DNA from: Flavonifractor sp. An82
GTDB taxonomy: Bacteria; Bacillota; Clostridia; Oscillospirales; Oscillospiraceae
NCBI RefSeq assembly: GCF_002159265.1
Contig: NZ_NFHG01000002.1
Span: 124,001-188,000 of the forward strand
Direction: 5' to 3'
Length of the DNA: 64,000 nucleotides
The position numbers were made by a program, and so were the translations under genes. Position 1 is the first letter of the stretch, and each line of letters starts with the position of its first letter. Shown here in pieces: positions 54,079 through 61,056 of this stretch. Below the pieces are notes generated by a model. The model did not search any database and had not been told where the DNA came from. It saw nothing but the letters and a program-made list of their open reading frames with translations.

Positions 54079-54100
54079 GCGGTTAGCGATAGCTAACCGC
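54079..54100. promoter_or_regulatory. DtxR-type box, perfect palindrome
   Basis: GCGGTTAGC and GCTAACCGC are separated by GATA. Core GTTAGC-N4-GCTAAC is shared with sites at 58971, 59019 and 60896. It lies in the leader of the importer operon, about 25 bp before the SD. Confidence 0.75.
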
Positions 54101-54166
54101 ATCCCATAAGCAATGCGCAGCGGCGATTGGACTTGCCATGCATCACGCACTGCGCATCGTGAGCTT

Positions 54167-54197
54167 ATTATAGCATATCGAGTTAGCTATGTGCAAC
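54167..54197 (-). promoter_or_regulatory. Importer promoter overlapped by a second, imperfect metal box
   Basis: Minus strand TTGCAC (54191-54196), 18 bp, TATAAT (54167-54172). GTTGCA-CATA-GCTAAC covers the -35 and part of the spacer (54182-54197), so a bound repressor would block polymerase. Confidence 0.65.
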
Positions 54198-54239
54198 CAC
54201 GCAAAAAGCACAAGCTACCAAACGGAAAGAATGTGTTTT

Positions 54240-56354
54240 TTAGCCATTCTGCAAATTGTTGTTCTGAACGGGCTGTGTCTGAGTAGTCAGCCGGCTCATG
54301 CTCCGCAAGCTGACGCCCAGGGTGGAGAAATTGTGCAGCGTGGCGGAGGTGGCTGGCGGCAGGACTCCGGCTACGCCCAGAGCGATCAGCGCACCATTGA
54401 AGCCGATGACAAAACGATAATTGGAGTGGATGCGCGCCATTAGAGCCATGGCGATCCGGCGCAGCTCTACCAGTTCCCAGAGACTGTCGGCAGCGATGGT
54501 GATGTCCGCGATCTCCCGGGCGATGGCGGCCCCGTCGCTAATGGCGATGCCCGTGTCCGCCTCGGACAGGGCCGGCGAGTCGTTGATGCCGTCGCCCACC
54601 ATCAGGACGGTATGCCCCTTCCGGCGGAGCCGTGCCACATACTCCGCCTTGTCCGCCGGAAGGACTCCAGCGCGGAAGTCATCCACTCCCACCTGGGCGG
54701 CAATGGCTGCGGCGGTGCGGTAACTGTCGCCGGTGAGCATGACGGTATTGGTGACCCCCAGAGCACGGAGGGTGGACAGAACTTCCTTCGCCTCCTCCCG
54801 CAGCGGGTCGGAGATGCAGATCACAGCGGCCAGCTGCCCCCCTACTGCCAGATACAGGTGGGAATACTCCGGCGGCAGGGCATCAAAGCGTTCCTGCTCG
54901 CCCTCTGGAATGACGCAACGCTCATCCTCAAAGACGAAGTGGGCACTGCCGATGAGGACTCGCTCCTCATCGACGGTGCTTGCGATGCCGTGAGCCACCA
55001 GATACTCCACCTTAGAGTGGTACTCCTCGTGGCGCAGGCCCCGGCGCTTGGCCTCCTCCACCACGGCGTTGGCCATGGAATGGGGGAAGTGCTCCTCCAG
55101 ACAGGCAGCCAGCCGCAGCATTTCGGATTCCTCTTTGCCACCGAAGGACACCACCTGAGCCACCCGGGGGCAGGCGTGGGTCAGGGTGCCGGTCTTGTCG
55201 AAAACGATGGTGTCGGCGGCAGCCACCGCCTCCAGGAACTTGCCGCCCTTGACGGTGATGTGGGCGCGTCCCGCCTCCCGCATGGCGGAGAGGACGGCCA
55301 GAGGCATGGCCAGCTTCAGGGCGCAGGAGAAGTCCACCATCAGCACCGACAGAGCCCGTGTCACATTCCGGGTGAGGGCAAAGCTGATGAGGCTCCCGGC
55401 GAAGGTATAGGGCACCAGCTTGTCCGCCAGATTGGCAGCCTTGCTCTCAGCCTCCGACTTCATCTGCTCCGACTGCTCGATCATGTGAACGATCTGGTCA
55501 TAGCGGCTCTGGCCGGAGGCTTGCTTTACCTCCAGCACACATTCGCCCTCCTCTACCACGGTGCCGGCATAGACCGCGCCGCCGGGGCGCTTGGGTACCG
55601 GGATGGGTTCTCCGGTGAGGGACGCCTGGTTGACAGTGACCTCCCCCTCCAGCACCAGACCATCCACGGGGATGATGCCGCCGGCGCGGACGACTACTGC
55701 ATCCCCCGGCTGGATCTGGGACACAGGAACCAGCACTTCGCCTTGGGCTGTGCGCAGCCAGACCCGGTCCACATTCAGCGACATGCACCGGGCCAGATCC
55801 GCCACAGATTTCTTCCTTGTCCACTCCTCCAGCAGCTCGCCCACCTCCAGCAGAAACATGACCATTCCGGCGGTTCCAAAGTCCCTTCTGCAGGCAGAAA
55901 TGGAAATAGACAGGGCATCCAGCAGCTCCACCTTGATGCGGCGGCGCAGCAGGCAGCGCAGTCCTCTCCGCACAAAGGGGATCATGTGCCAGAGAATGCG
56001 GGCAATCCGCAATGGAGACGGGAGAAACAGGGTGCAGGCGGCCTTGCACACCACCTTTGCCACCAGCTTCTCCTCAAATTCCCGGTTCAGCGCCCGGCTG
56101 CTGTGGGCGGGCAGCGCGGTGGTCCGCTCCGCCTCCTGCCAGGAAAAATGCCGAATTTCGTTCAGCACGGCTTGGCGAGTCCCATCGTAGTACAGGATGA
56201 CGCAGCAGGTTCGCTCATGGACGGTGACCTGCCGGCACCATGATTTTCCCTGAATCCATGCCTCCAGCAGATCCGCCTGAGCGAGTGTCATTTGTTTTTG
56301 CCGCAGCCGGAACCGGATGCGCCCCCGGCTTTCGTGCAATATGGTTGCGTTCAT
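54240..56354 (-). CDS. P1B-type heavy-metal ATPase
   Basis: 704 residues. N-terminal HMA-like domain without the CxxC motif, then membrane helices, actuator loop (TGEPIPV), phosphorylation site DKTGTLTH, nucleotide site with HP (FPHS), and GDGINDSPAL. The membrane metal motif is SCALK rather than CPC, found in a group of exporters whose metal is not firmly known. The DtxR context suggests Fe2+ or Mn2+. The start at 56354 has AGGAGG 5 bases upstream. Forms a run with the two small genes upstream. Confidence 0.9.
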   Translation of the reverse strand: MNATILHESRGRIRFRLRQKQMTLAQADLLEAWIQGKSWCRQVTVHERTCCVILYYDGTRQAVLNEIRHFSWQEAERTTALPAHSSRALNREFEEKLVAKVVCKAACTLFLPSPLRIARILWHMIPFVRRGLRCLLRRRIKVELLDALSISISACRRDFGTAGMVMFLLEVGELLEEWTRKKSVADLARCMSLNVDRVWLRTAQGEVLVPVSQIQPGDAVVVRAGGIIPVDGLVLEGEVTVNQASLTGEPIPVPKRPGGAVYAGTVVEEGECVLEVKQASGQSRYDQIVHMIEQSEQMKSEAESKAANLADKLVPYTFAGSLISFALTRNVTRALSVLMVDFSCALKLAMPLAVLSAMREAGRAHITVKGGKFLEAVAAADTIVFDKTGTLTHACPRVAQVVSFGGKEESEMLRLAACLEEHFPHSMANAVVEEAKRRGLRHEEYHSKVEYLVAHGIASTVDEERVLIGSAHFVFEDERCVIPEGEQERFDALPPEYSHLYLAVGGQLAAVICISDPLREEAKEVLSTLRALGVTNTVMLTGDSYRTAAAIAAQVGVDDFRAGVLPADKAEYVARLRRKGHTVLMVGDGINDSPALSEADTGIAISDGAAIAREIADITIAADSLWELVELRRIAMALMARIHSNYRFVIGFNGALIALGVAGVLPPATSATLHNFSTLGVSLRSMSRLTTQTQPVQNNNLQNG

Positions 56355-56406
56355 AGGTTCCTCCTTCACGAAAAGAGGGAGCCGCTGGCGGCTCCCTCTG
56401 GGTCAA

Positions 56407-56679
56407 TCAGGCTTCTTCGCTCTCCAGATTGGCAGCGGCGGCTTCCTCCGCTTCCTTCGCAGCCCGGTCCTCATTCAGCTCCTTGGCGGAGGCCAGAATG
56501 TCCGCGGCGTTTTCCTGCACCGTGGTCACAGTCCCCATGACCGAATCCTTCATCCGCAGGCCGGCGGCCGTGACATGGACATAGGCTTTCTTGGCGTCCT
56601 TGCTGGACAGCAGCTTGATGCCAAAAGAACCAAACAACGCACCACCCGCAAAGCAGGCAAGTTTCGTATAAACGCTCAT
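56407..56679 (-). CDS. Small DUF6110-like protein beside the metal ATPase
   Basis: 90 residues: a hydrophobic N-terminus (YTKLACFAGGALFGSFGIKLL), then KDAKKAYVHVTAAGLRMKDSVMGT and an acidic Ala/Glu tail. I associate this pattern with DUF6110, small proteins next to P-type metal ATPases, from memory. Possibly a membrane-associated partner of the pump. 52 bp before the ATPase gene on the same strand. Confidence 0.75.
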   Translation of the reverse strand: MSVYTKLACFAGGALFGSFGIKLLSSKDAKKAYVHVTAAGLRMKDSVMGTVTTVQENAADILASAKELNEDRAAKEAEEAAAANLESEEA

Positions 56680-56697
56680 TGTGATCCTTCCTTTCCC

Positions 56698-56778
56698 TTA
56701 TTTCCGTTTGTAGCCGGTGACCATGACCATAATCATGCAGATCACAGCGCCCCACGCCCAAAAACGATGCTGTTTCAT
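56698..56778 (-). CDS. 26-residue membrane peptide
   Basis: ATG at 56778 follows GGAGTGA; 26 codons to TAA. Basic start MKQHRFWAWG, one hydrophobic helix with AVICMIMVMV, basic end GYKRK. The basic-hydrophobic-basic layout and SD make it a likely real micro-protein. It precedes the DUF6110-like gene and the metal ATPase, so it may be a regulator or subunit of the pump. No function known to me. Confidence 0.65.
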   Translation of the reverse strand: MKQHRFWAWGAVICMIMVMVTGYKRK

Positions 56779-56848
56779 CGCTGTCACTCCTTCTGAATGC
56801 TTTGGAATGTCTGATCATTGTAGCAGAAAAGGTGGGTGTTTGTCGCTG

Positions 56849-57769
56849 TCAAAACGGACGCGGAGTTGCGGTTTCCGACATTTTTCTGTACTGGCCGGGA
56901 GTCATGCCATACGCCCGCTTGAATGCTGCGTTGAACTGGCTCATACCCTCATACCCTACAGCCTGTGCAATTTGCTGAATGGGCATCCGGGTGGTGCAGA
57001 TCAGCTCCTGTGCCCGTCGGAGGCGCTGTTGAACCAAAAAGCTGTGAATCGGCATGCCATAGGTGCGGCGGAACCCTTCTTTCAAGAAGGTCGGGGAAAG
57101 CGAAAACTGTTTGCAGAGGAACGCAATGGTAAGCTTATCAGACAGATGCGTCTGGATGTATGCCTTGACTTCCAACAGACTGTGGGATACTGGGCAGCCT
57201 GAGCCGGAGAAAGATTCGTCCGATTCAGATACCTCGGTGCAGAGTAGATACAGCAGTTCCACCGACTTGAAAACACAGTAGCGTTCCTGCTCCTGCTCAG
57301 ACAGATAGCGAACCGTTTCAAAAAATGACTGCGTCCAAGGTGTGCCGCACAGAGCCATGCAACCGTTCCTCGCCGTCATCTTCTCCTTGACGATCCTGGT
57401 GTCCAACCTCATCCCCAGGGTGGCGCAGACCGTCACAAGGCTTTCTTTTGCGGCTTTGGCGTCTACGGCAATCAAAACGCCGCCCAGGTTTCCGCTACAC
57501 TGACACGAGCGGAGAGCGGAGCTGTCGGAGAGGAGGAAGATCCCCGGAGCCTCCACCATGCAGGAAGCACCCTGTAACGCTCGGACAGTAAGGCGGCCAG
57601 TCATGCAGAACAGCGCCTCAAACTGGAGCGGTGCGCCGCACACTGGGACAGACCGCAGAGGTTCCTGCTCCGGCTCCGGCAGGGAAAATCGGCAGATCTG
57701 CACCCCCGGCATACCGTGGCCCCAGCGGCCCGTGCCGGAGCCCTGCCTCAATAAGTATTCTTTCAGCAT
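56849..57769 (-). CDS. AraC-family transcriptional regulator
   Basis: 306 residues from ATG at 57769 (GTG at 57778 is the alternative). N-terminal ~190 residues are a sensing domain without a recognised fold; the C-terminal ~100 form the two AraC HTH motifs (LTIAFLCKQFSLSPTFLKEGFRRTYGMP, and MPIQQIAQAVGYEGMSQFNAAFKRAYGMTPGQYR). The arrangement is similar to siderophore-responsive regulators such as YbtA/PchR. The metal pump genes lie downstream on the same strand, and iron genes surround it. Confidence 0.9.
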   Translation of the reverse strand: MLKEYLLRQGSGTGRWGHGMPGVQICRFSLPEPEQEPLRSVPVCGAPLQFEALFCMTGRLTVRALQGASCMVEAPGIFLLSDSSALRSCQCSGNLGGVLIAVDAKAAKESLVTVCATLGMRLDTRIVKEKMTARNGCMALCGTPWTQSFFETVRYLSEQEQERYCVFKSVELLYLLCTEVSESDESFSGSGCPVSHSLLEVKAYIQTHLSDKLTIAFLCKQFSLSPTFLKEGFRRTYGMPIHSFLVQQRLRRAQELICTTRMPIQQIAQAVGYEGMSQFNAAFKRAYGMTPGQYRKMSETATPRPF

Positions 57770-57878
57770 ATTTCTCACGACCTGTTTCTCTGAGTTCGAA
57801 ATTGGTTTTACCTATGCTGACCGGGGAACCAGAGAGAAGGCAGGAGACGAGATCCTCCTGCCTTCTGCGGTGCTTTTG

Positions 57879-58301
57879 TCAGGCCAGCGACGCGCCCAGC
57901 TCGCGGCAGGCTGCCAGAGCGTCATCGTCCGGAGCCTCGTTGCAGATCACGCTTTCGCAGGCCAGATTGGCGCCGTCGTCGTTGCAGCGGGACTCCCAGC
58001 TGCGCATCCATTCGCCGTCGCCCCAGCCGTAGGAGCCAAACAGAGCGATGTTCTTTCCGCTCAGCCTGCCCTCACAGGCGGTGAACATGGGCTCGAACTC
58101 GTTCTCCTCCAGCTGCTCCGACCCCATGGAGGGGCAGCCAAAGGCGATGGCGGAATACTCGCCGACCTGCTCCGGCGAGAACTCTGCGGCGGTAATCACA
58201 GACACCTCAGCGCCTTTGCCCTTGGCGCCTTCGGCCACCGCCATGGCCATGGCCTCGGTGTTTCCCGTGCCGCTCCAATACACAACTGCAACTTTACTCA
58301 T
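57879..58301 (-). CDS. Flavodoxin
   Basis: 140 residues. The FMN phosphate loop WSGTGNTEAMA at the N-terminus, then AFGCPSMGSE and FGSYGWGDGEWM bind the flavin ring. Short-chain flavodoxin that replaces ferredoxin when iron is scarce. It follows the DUF3793 gene by 45 bp and likely shares its promoter with the metal boxes at 58971-59034. Confidence 0.95.
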   Translation of the reverse strand: MSKVAVVYWSGTGNTEAMAMAVAEGAKGKGAEVSVITAAEFSPEQVGEYSAIAFGCPSMGSEQLEENEFEPMFTACEGRLSGKNIALFGSYGWGDGEWMRSWESRCNDDGANLACESVICNEAPDDDALAACRELGASLA

Positions 58302-58346
58302 AAGACTTTAGCGACCTTTCTTTCTGGATTTGTTATGGTAGAAACA

Positions 58347-58898
58347 TCAACCAGCCACGGTGAGCTGCTCGATGGATTTCCCTTGCTGCCACTGCCGGGA
58401 GTAGATTTTGCTGCACATCTCGTATTTCTCAAAGATATTTCTGGCGGCCTGTTCGTTGCCGTAGACCTTCCAGCAGCCCACGCATTTGTGATTGCACGCC
58501 CGATTGCAGATGAAGCCCAGCACATCCTCAGGGGGATAGCTCAAAAACAGGCCGATCTCATGGGGGAATTCCCCCTCGCTCCGGAGCCGGTGGATGAGGT
58601 GAACCACGCAGCCATTGGGGTTTTCCGGCACATAGCCGTATTTGAGAAGCAAGGCTCTGGCCCGCTGATCGGTCAGATCGCTCTCCAATGCATTGGGCCG
58701 GTAGGCATAGATCAAAGCGCGGCCTTTGCGAACCCGGAGCGGAAGGACGCGTATTCCTCTGGGCACCAGTTTCTTGTTCAGCCGGCACAAGTCTCGCGTC
58801 AGATCCTTCCGGCTGGGGCAGGCGCAGGAAAAGAGGTTTCCCGTCTTGATCCCGGCCAGGGTGGGAGAACAATGGCGAATCAGCAGATCCTCTGACAT
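58347..58898 (-). CDS. DUF3793 family protein
   Basis: 183 residues. N-terminal HCSPTLAGIKTGNLFSC and FPHEIGLFLSYPPEDVLGFICN, then Cys-rich KCVGCWKVYGNE are the family hallmarks. Function unknown; found in anaerobes beside flavodoxin and iron-uptake genes. First gene of a probable two-gene iron-starvation operon. The Cys motifs may bind a metal. Confidence 0.85.
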   Translation of the reverse strand: MSEDLLIRHCSPTLAGIKTGNLFSCACPSRKDLTRDLCRLNKKLVPRGIRVLPLRVRKGRALIYAYRPNALESDLTDQRARALLLKYGYVPENPNGCVVHLIHRLRSEGEFPHEIGLFLSYPPEDVLGFICNRACNHKCVGCWKVYGNEQAARNIFEKYEMCSKIYSRQWQQGKSIEQLTVAG

Positions 58899-58970
58899 AG
58901 GCGTTTCCCTCACAAAATCATGTCCATTCGAAGACTGTACGGCGAAATAAAAAAACTGACAGTAAATGTA

Positions 58971-59034
58971 GTTAGCTATTGCTAACCAATGCGTTAAATA
59001 TATAGCCGCCGCCTTTTAGTTTGCGGTAGCTAAC
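58971..59034. promoter_or_regulatory. Two DtxR-type boxes between DUF3793 and the DtxR gene
   Basis: GTTAGC-TATT-GCTAAC at 58971-58986 and GTTTGC-GGTA-GCTAAC at 59019-59034. A minus-strand TTGGTT-N17-TTTACT would place the first box between -35 and -10 of the DUF3793-flavodoxin operon. The plus-strand gene is the DtxR-family regulator, so self-control is also possible. Confidence 0.7.
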
Positions 59035-59120
59035 TAACGCAATTATATACAGGACAAATTCGCTTGTCAAGAGGACGGATGGATTTTGTTGACAGAAAAA
59101 TGGCGCTTGTCGGACGCCTG

Positions 59121-59129
59121 TGTTATAAT
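59121..59129 (+). promoter_or_regulatory. Extended -10 promoter of the DtxR-family gene
   Basis: TGTTATAAT (TGn-TATAAT). A TTGACA at 59089-59094 is too far (29 bp) to be the -35. SD GGAGG follows shortly. Confidence 0.6.
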
Positions 59130-59159
59130 AAGCAAAACGCCCGTTTTTTGGAGGTTCCT

Positions 59160-59555
59160 ATGGCGATTCACGAGTCTGGCCAGATGTATCTGGAAACCAT
59201 CTATATTCTTTCACAGAACAGCACCTTCGTTCGAGCTATCGATGTGGGAGCGCAGTTGGGCTTTACCAAGCCCAGCGTCAGCAGAGCCATGTCCATTCTG
59301 AAAAAGGACGGATATGTGAATGTGGATGCTGACGGTGCGATCACCCTGACGGAGACCGGGCTTGCCATTGCTAAGACGATGTACACCCGCCACACGGTGT
59401 TGAGCCAGATGCTGATGGAATTAGGCGTGGACGAAGAGACTGCGACCGAAGATGCCTGCCGGATCGAGCATGTGATCAGCGAAAAATCCTTTGCGGCGGT
59501 GCAGGCGCACTTGGAGCAGGTAACGAAAATGCGGGAAGATGCGCACGGGCAATGA
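59160..59555 (+). CDS. DtxR/MntR-family metal-dependent repressor
   Basis: 131 residues. Winged helix (about 1-65: YLETIYILSQ, RAIDVGAQLGFTKPSVSRAMSILKKDGYV) and a dimerisation/metal-binding domain (about 70-130) with Glu, Cys and His ligands in EDACRIEHVIS. The short form without SH3 domain, as in MntR. The metal (Fe or Mn) is not decided. It very likely binds the GTTAGC-N4-GCTAAC boxes found before it and at four neighbouring promoters. ATG at 59160 follows GGAGG. Confidence 0.92.
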   Translation: MAIHESGQMYLETIYILSQNSTFVRAIDVGAQLGFTKPSVSRAMSILKKDGYVNVDADGAITLTETGLAIAKTMYTRHTVLSQMLMELGVDEETATEDACRIEHVISEKSFAAVQAHLEQVTKMREDAHGQ

Positions 59556-59636
59556 GCCTATGCAAATTTGGCGGACTTTGCTATCGAGCGGCAACGCGAT
59601 AAGTGAATACCTGCCATTTGGCACGGAATATCAAAT

Positions 59637-59672
59637 ACGGTGGAGCCTGGATATGGCCTCCACCGCATTTTA
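59637..59672 (+). terminator. Terminator of the DtxR-family gene
   Basis: CGGTGGAGCC pairs with GGCCTCCACCG (one bulge) around an A/T loop, followed by CATTTTAT. Confidence 0.7.
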
Positions 59673-59752
59673 TGTGATCTGCGCTTTTAAATCAGGAGCG
59701 ACCTGCTGTGTAAGTTCACCGCCAAGCGTACCTGCTCCATAGCTCCAAACGC

Positions 59753-59896
59753 TTACGGCAGCTCATCCTTATGCGTCTGCTGGCTTTTCAAAACCTTTCG
59801 GGCGGCTTTTTTGATATTATGGCACACGCCAAGAATAGCGATGCAAAACAGCAGAGCCGCTAATCCATATCCAAACGACTGCATTGCCGTGTTCAT
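59753..59896 (-). CDS. 47-residue single-helix membrane protein
   Basis: ATG at 59896 follows GAGG. One membrane helix (FGYGLAALLFCIAILGVC) followed by a basic tail (HNIKKAARKVLKSQQTHK). The frame runs further upstream into the HMA gene but without a start signal. Size, position after an HMA protein and a Cys at the helix end recall FeoB-associated small proteins, only by analogy. Last gene of the methyltransferase operon. Confidence 0.65.
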   Translation of the reverse strand: MNTAMQSFGYGLAALLFCIAILGVCHNIKKAARKVLKSQQTHKDELP

Positions 59897-59933
59897 ATTC
59901 ACGCCTCTTTTCTGACCGCTGCCGCCAATGAAC

Positions 59934-60179
59934 TCAACCGAATAGTCCTCTTTTTTTGTACGGCTCCTTCTGGATCGCTCCGACCTCATACCCCGTGCCG
60001 CGAATGGCGTTCATGAGCACCTCCGTGTCCAGCTCTGTTTCAGAGAGGATCACGGTCTGGTTTTTGCTCCGGGAAGAACTCACCTTTTTGACAGGGCAGG
60101 CTTTGCGCACGGCGTCATTGACATGAGCCTCGCACATCCCGCACATCATTCCGTTGACTTCCACTGTGTACTTCCACAT
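59934..60179 (-). CDS. Heavy-metal-associated (HMA) domain protein
   Basis: 81 residues. Ferredoxin-like HMA fold with the metal site GMMCGMCEAHV (CxxC), then a Lys/Ser-rich segment and a C-terminal YKKRG tail. CopZ-like metal chaperone size. It follows the methyltransferase by 6 bp. The target could be the nearby P-type ATPase, but that protein lacks CPC, so the partner is uncertain. Confidence 0.9.
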   Translation of the reverse strand: MWKYTVEVNGMMCGMCEAHVNDAVRKACPVKKVSSSRSKNQTVILSETELDTEVLMNAIRGTGYEVGAIQKEPYKKRGLFG

Positions 60180-60185
60180 GTTCTA

Positions 60186-60872
60186 TCACTCCTTCTTGAC
60201 TTTTGGATCATCGTGCTGTGCGGACCGGACGGTAGCCTGCCGTGCCGCAGTCCGTTCATCCGGGATCTTCCTGGCCATCAGACGGCACAGCGGCGCCAAC
60301 GAACTTCCGAGAAGTGGATGGCGAACGATGGAATAGCCGCACTCGGACAGGTATGCCATCAGCTCCCCGGCAGTCCAAACATGGTACACCCGAAAGCCTG
60401 ACAGCCCCATGAACCAGAGCCGGAGTCTGGCGCTTCGGCTTTTGCCCCAGACAAAGGTGGGGGCGAACAGCCATCCCCCCGGCTTCAGAACCCGCCAGGC
60501 TTCCGCCAGAGCCTTTTCCGGGTGAGGCATGACATGGAGGGCGTTGGAGATCACGACCGCATCGAAGCTCTCCGGCCCGTAGAGCAGCTTGGTAGCGTCC
60601 TGGACGGAGAAATGGAGCCGGGACGAATAAACCTGCTTTTTGGCTTGACGGATCATTTCAGCTGAAAAGTCGGTTGCCTCCCAGCTCCGGACACATGGAG
60701 ACAGCGGCACGGACAGCTGGCCTGTTCCGCAGGCCAACTCCAGCACATCCATGTCCCGTTTCAGAAAAGGACGCATTGCTTTGCAGATCTGCTGATAGGT
60801 CGCCTGAGAGCGGCGCATGAAGTCGGCGTAATGCCGTGAAAACCGCTCCCAAAACTGCTTGTTGTCATCCAT
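60186..60872 (-). CDS. Class I SAM-dependent methyltransferase
   Basis: 228 residues. Motif I VLELACGTGQL, acidic residue in ATDFSAEMI, then VISNALHVMPHPEKALAEAWRVLKPGGWLF: the ubiE/Methyltransf_11 type. C-terminal helical region with a basic tail. Substrate unknown. First gene of a three-gene operon with HMA and small membrane proteins, controlled by a DtxR-type box. Similar methyltransferases sit beside YbtPQ-like transporters in gut Clostridia; a role in making or modifying a metal-binding metabolite is possible. Confidence 0.88.
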   Translation of the reverse strand: MDDNKQFWERFSRHYADFMRRSQATYQQICKAMRPFLKRDMDVLELACGTGQLSVPLSPCVRSWEATDFSAEMIRQAKKQVYSSRLHFSVQDATKLLYGPESFDAVVISNALHVMPHPEKALAEAWRVLKPGGWLFAPTFVWGKSRSARLRLWFMGLSGFRVYHVWTAGELMAYLSECGYSIVRHPLLGSSLAPLCRLMARKIPDERTAARQATVRSAQHDDPKVKKE

Positions 60873-60895
60873 ACAGTATGGTCACCTCAATGATG

Positions 60896-60943
60896 GTTAG
60901 TTCCTGCTAACTACATCATACTCTTTGTCGCATGAAATTGCAA
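60896..60943 (-). promoter_or_regulatory. Promoter with DtxR-type box for the methyltransferase operon
   Basis: Minus strand TTGCAA (60938-60943), 17 bp, TATGAT (60915-60920). GTTAGT-TCCT-GCTAAC (60896-60911) covers the transcription start, ideal for repression. Confidence 0.75.
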
Positions 60944-61002
60944 GATGCCACTATATTGGATTTGTATGCCCCCCGGGATCAATCAAGGGAAGAAGCTGGA
61001 AC

Positions 61003-61034
61003 GAAAAATGACCGGGACATGCATCCCGGTCATT
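61003..61034 (-). terminator. Terminator of the ABC exporter pair
   Basis: ATGACCGGGA, loop with CATGCA, TCCCGGTCAT; followed on the minus strand by five T. Confidence 0.88.
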
Positions 61035-61056
61035 CTTTTCTTTCGCGCCTCTGCCT

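Noticed and set aside
59089-59129. TTGACA at 59089 as -35 of the DtxR-family gene
   Set aside because: 29 bp from TATAAT, too far; the extended -10 alone explains the promoter.
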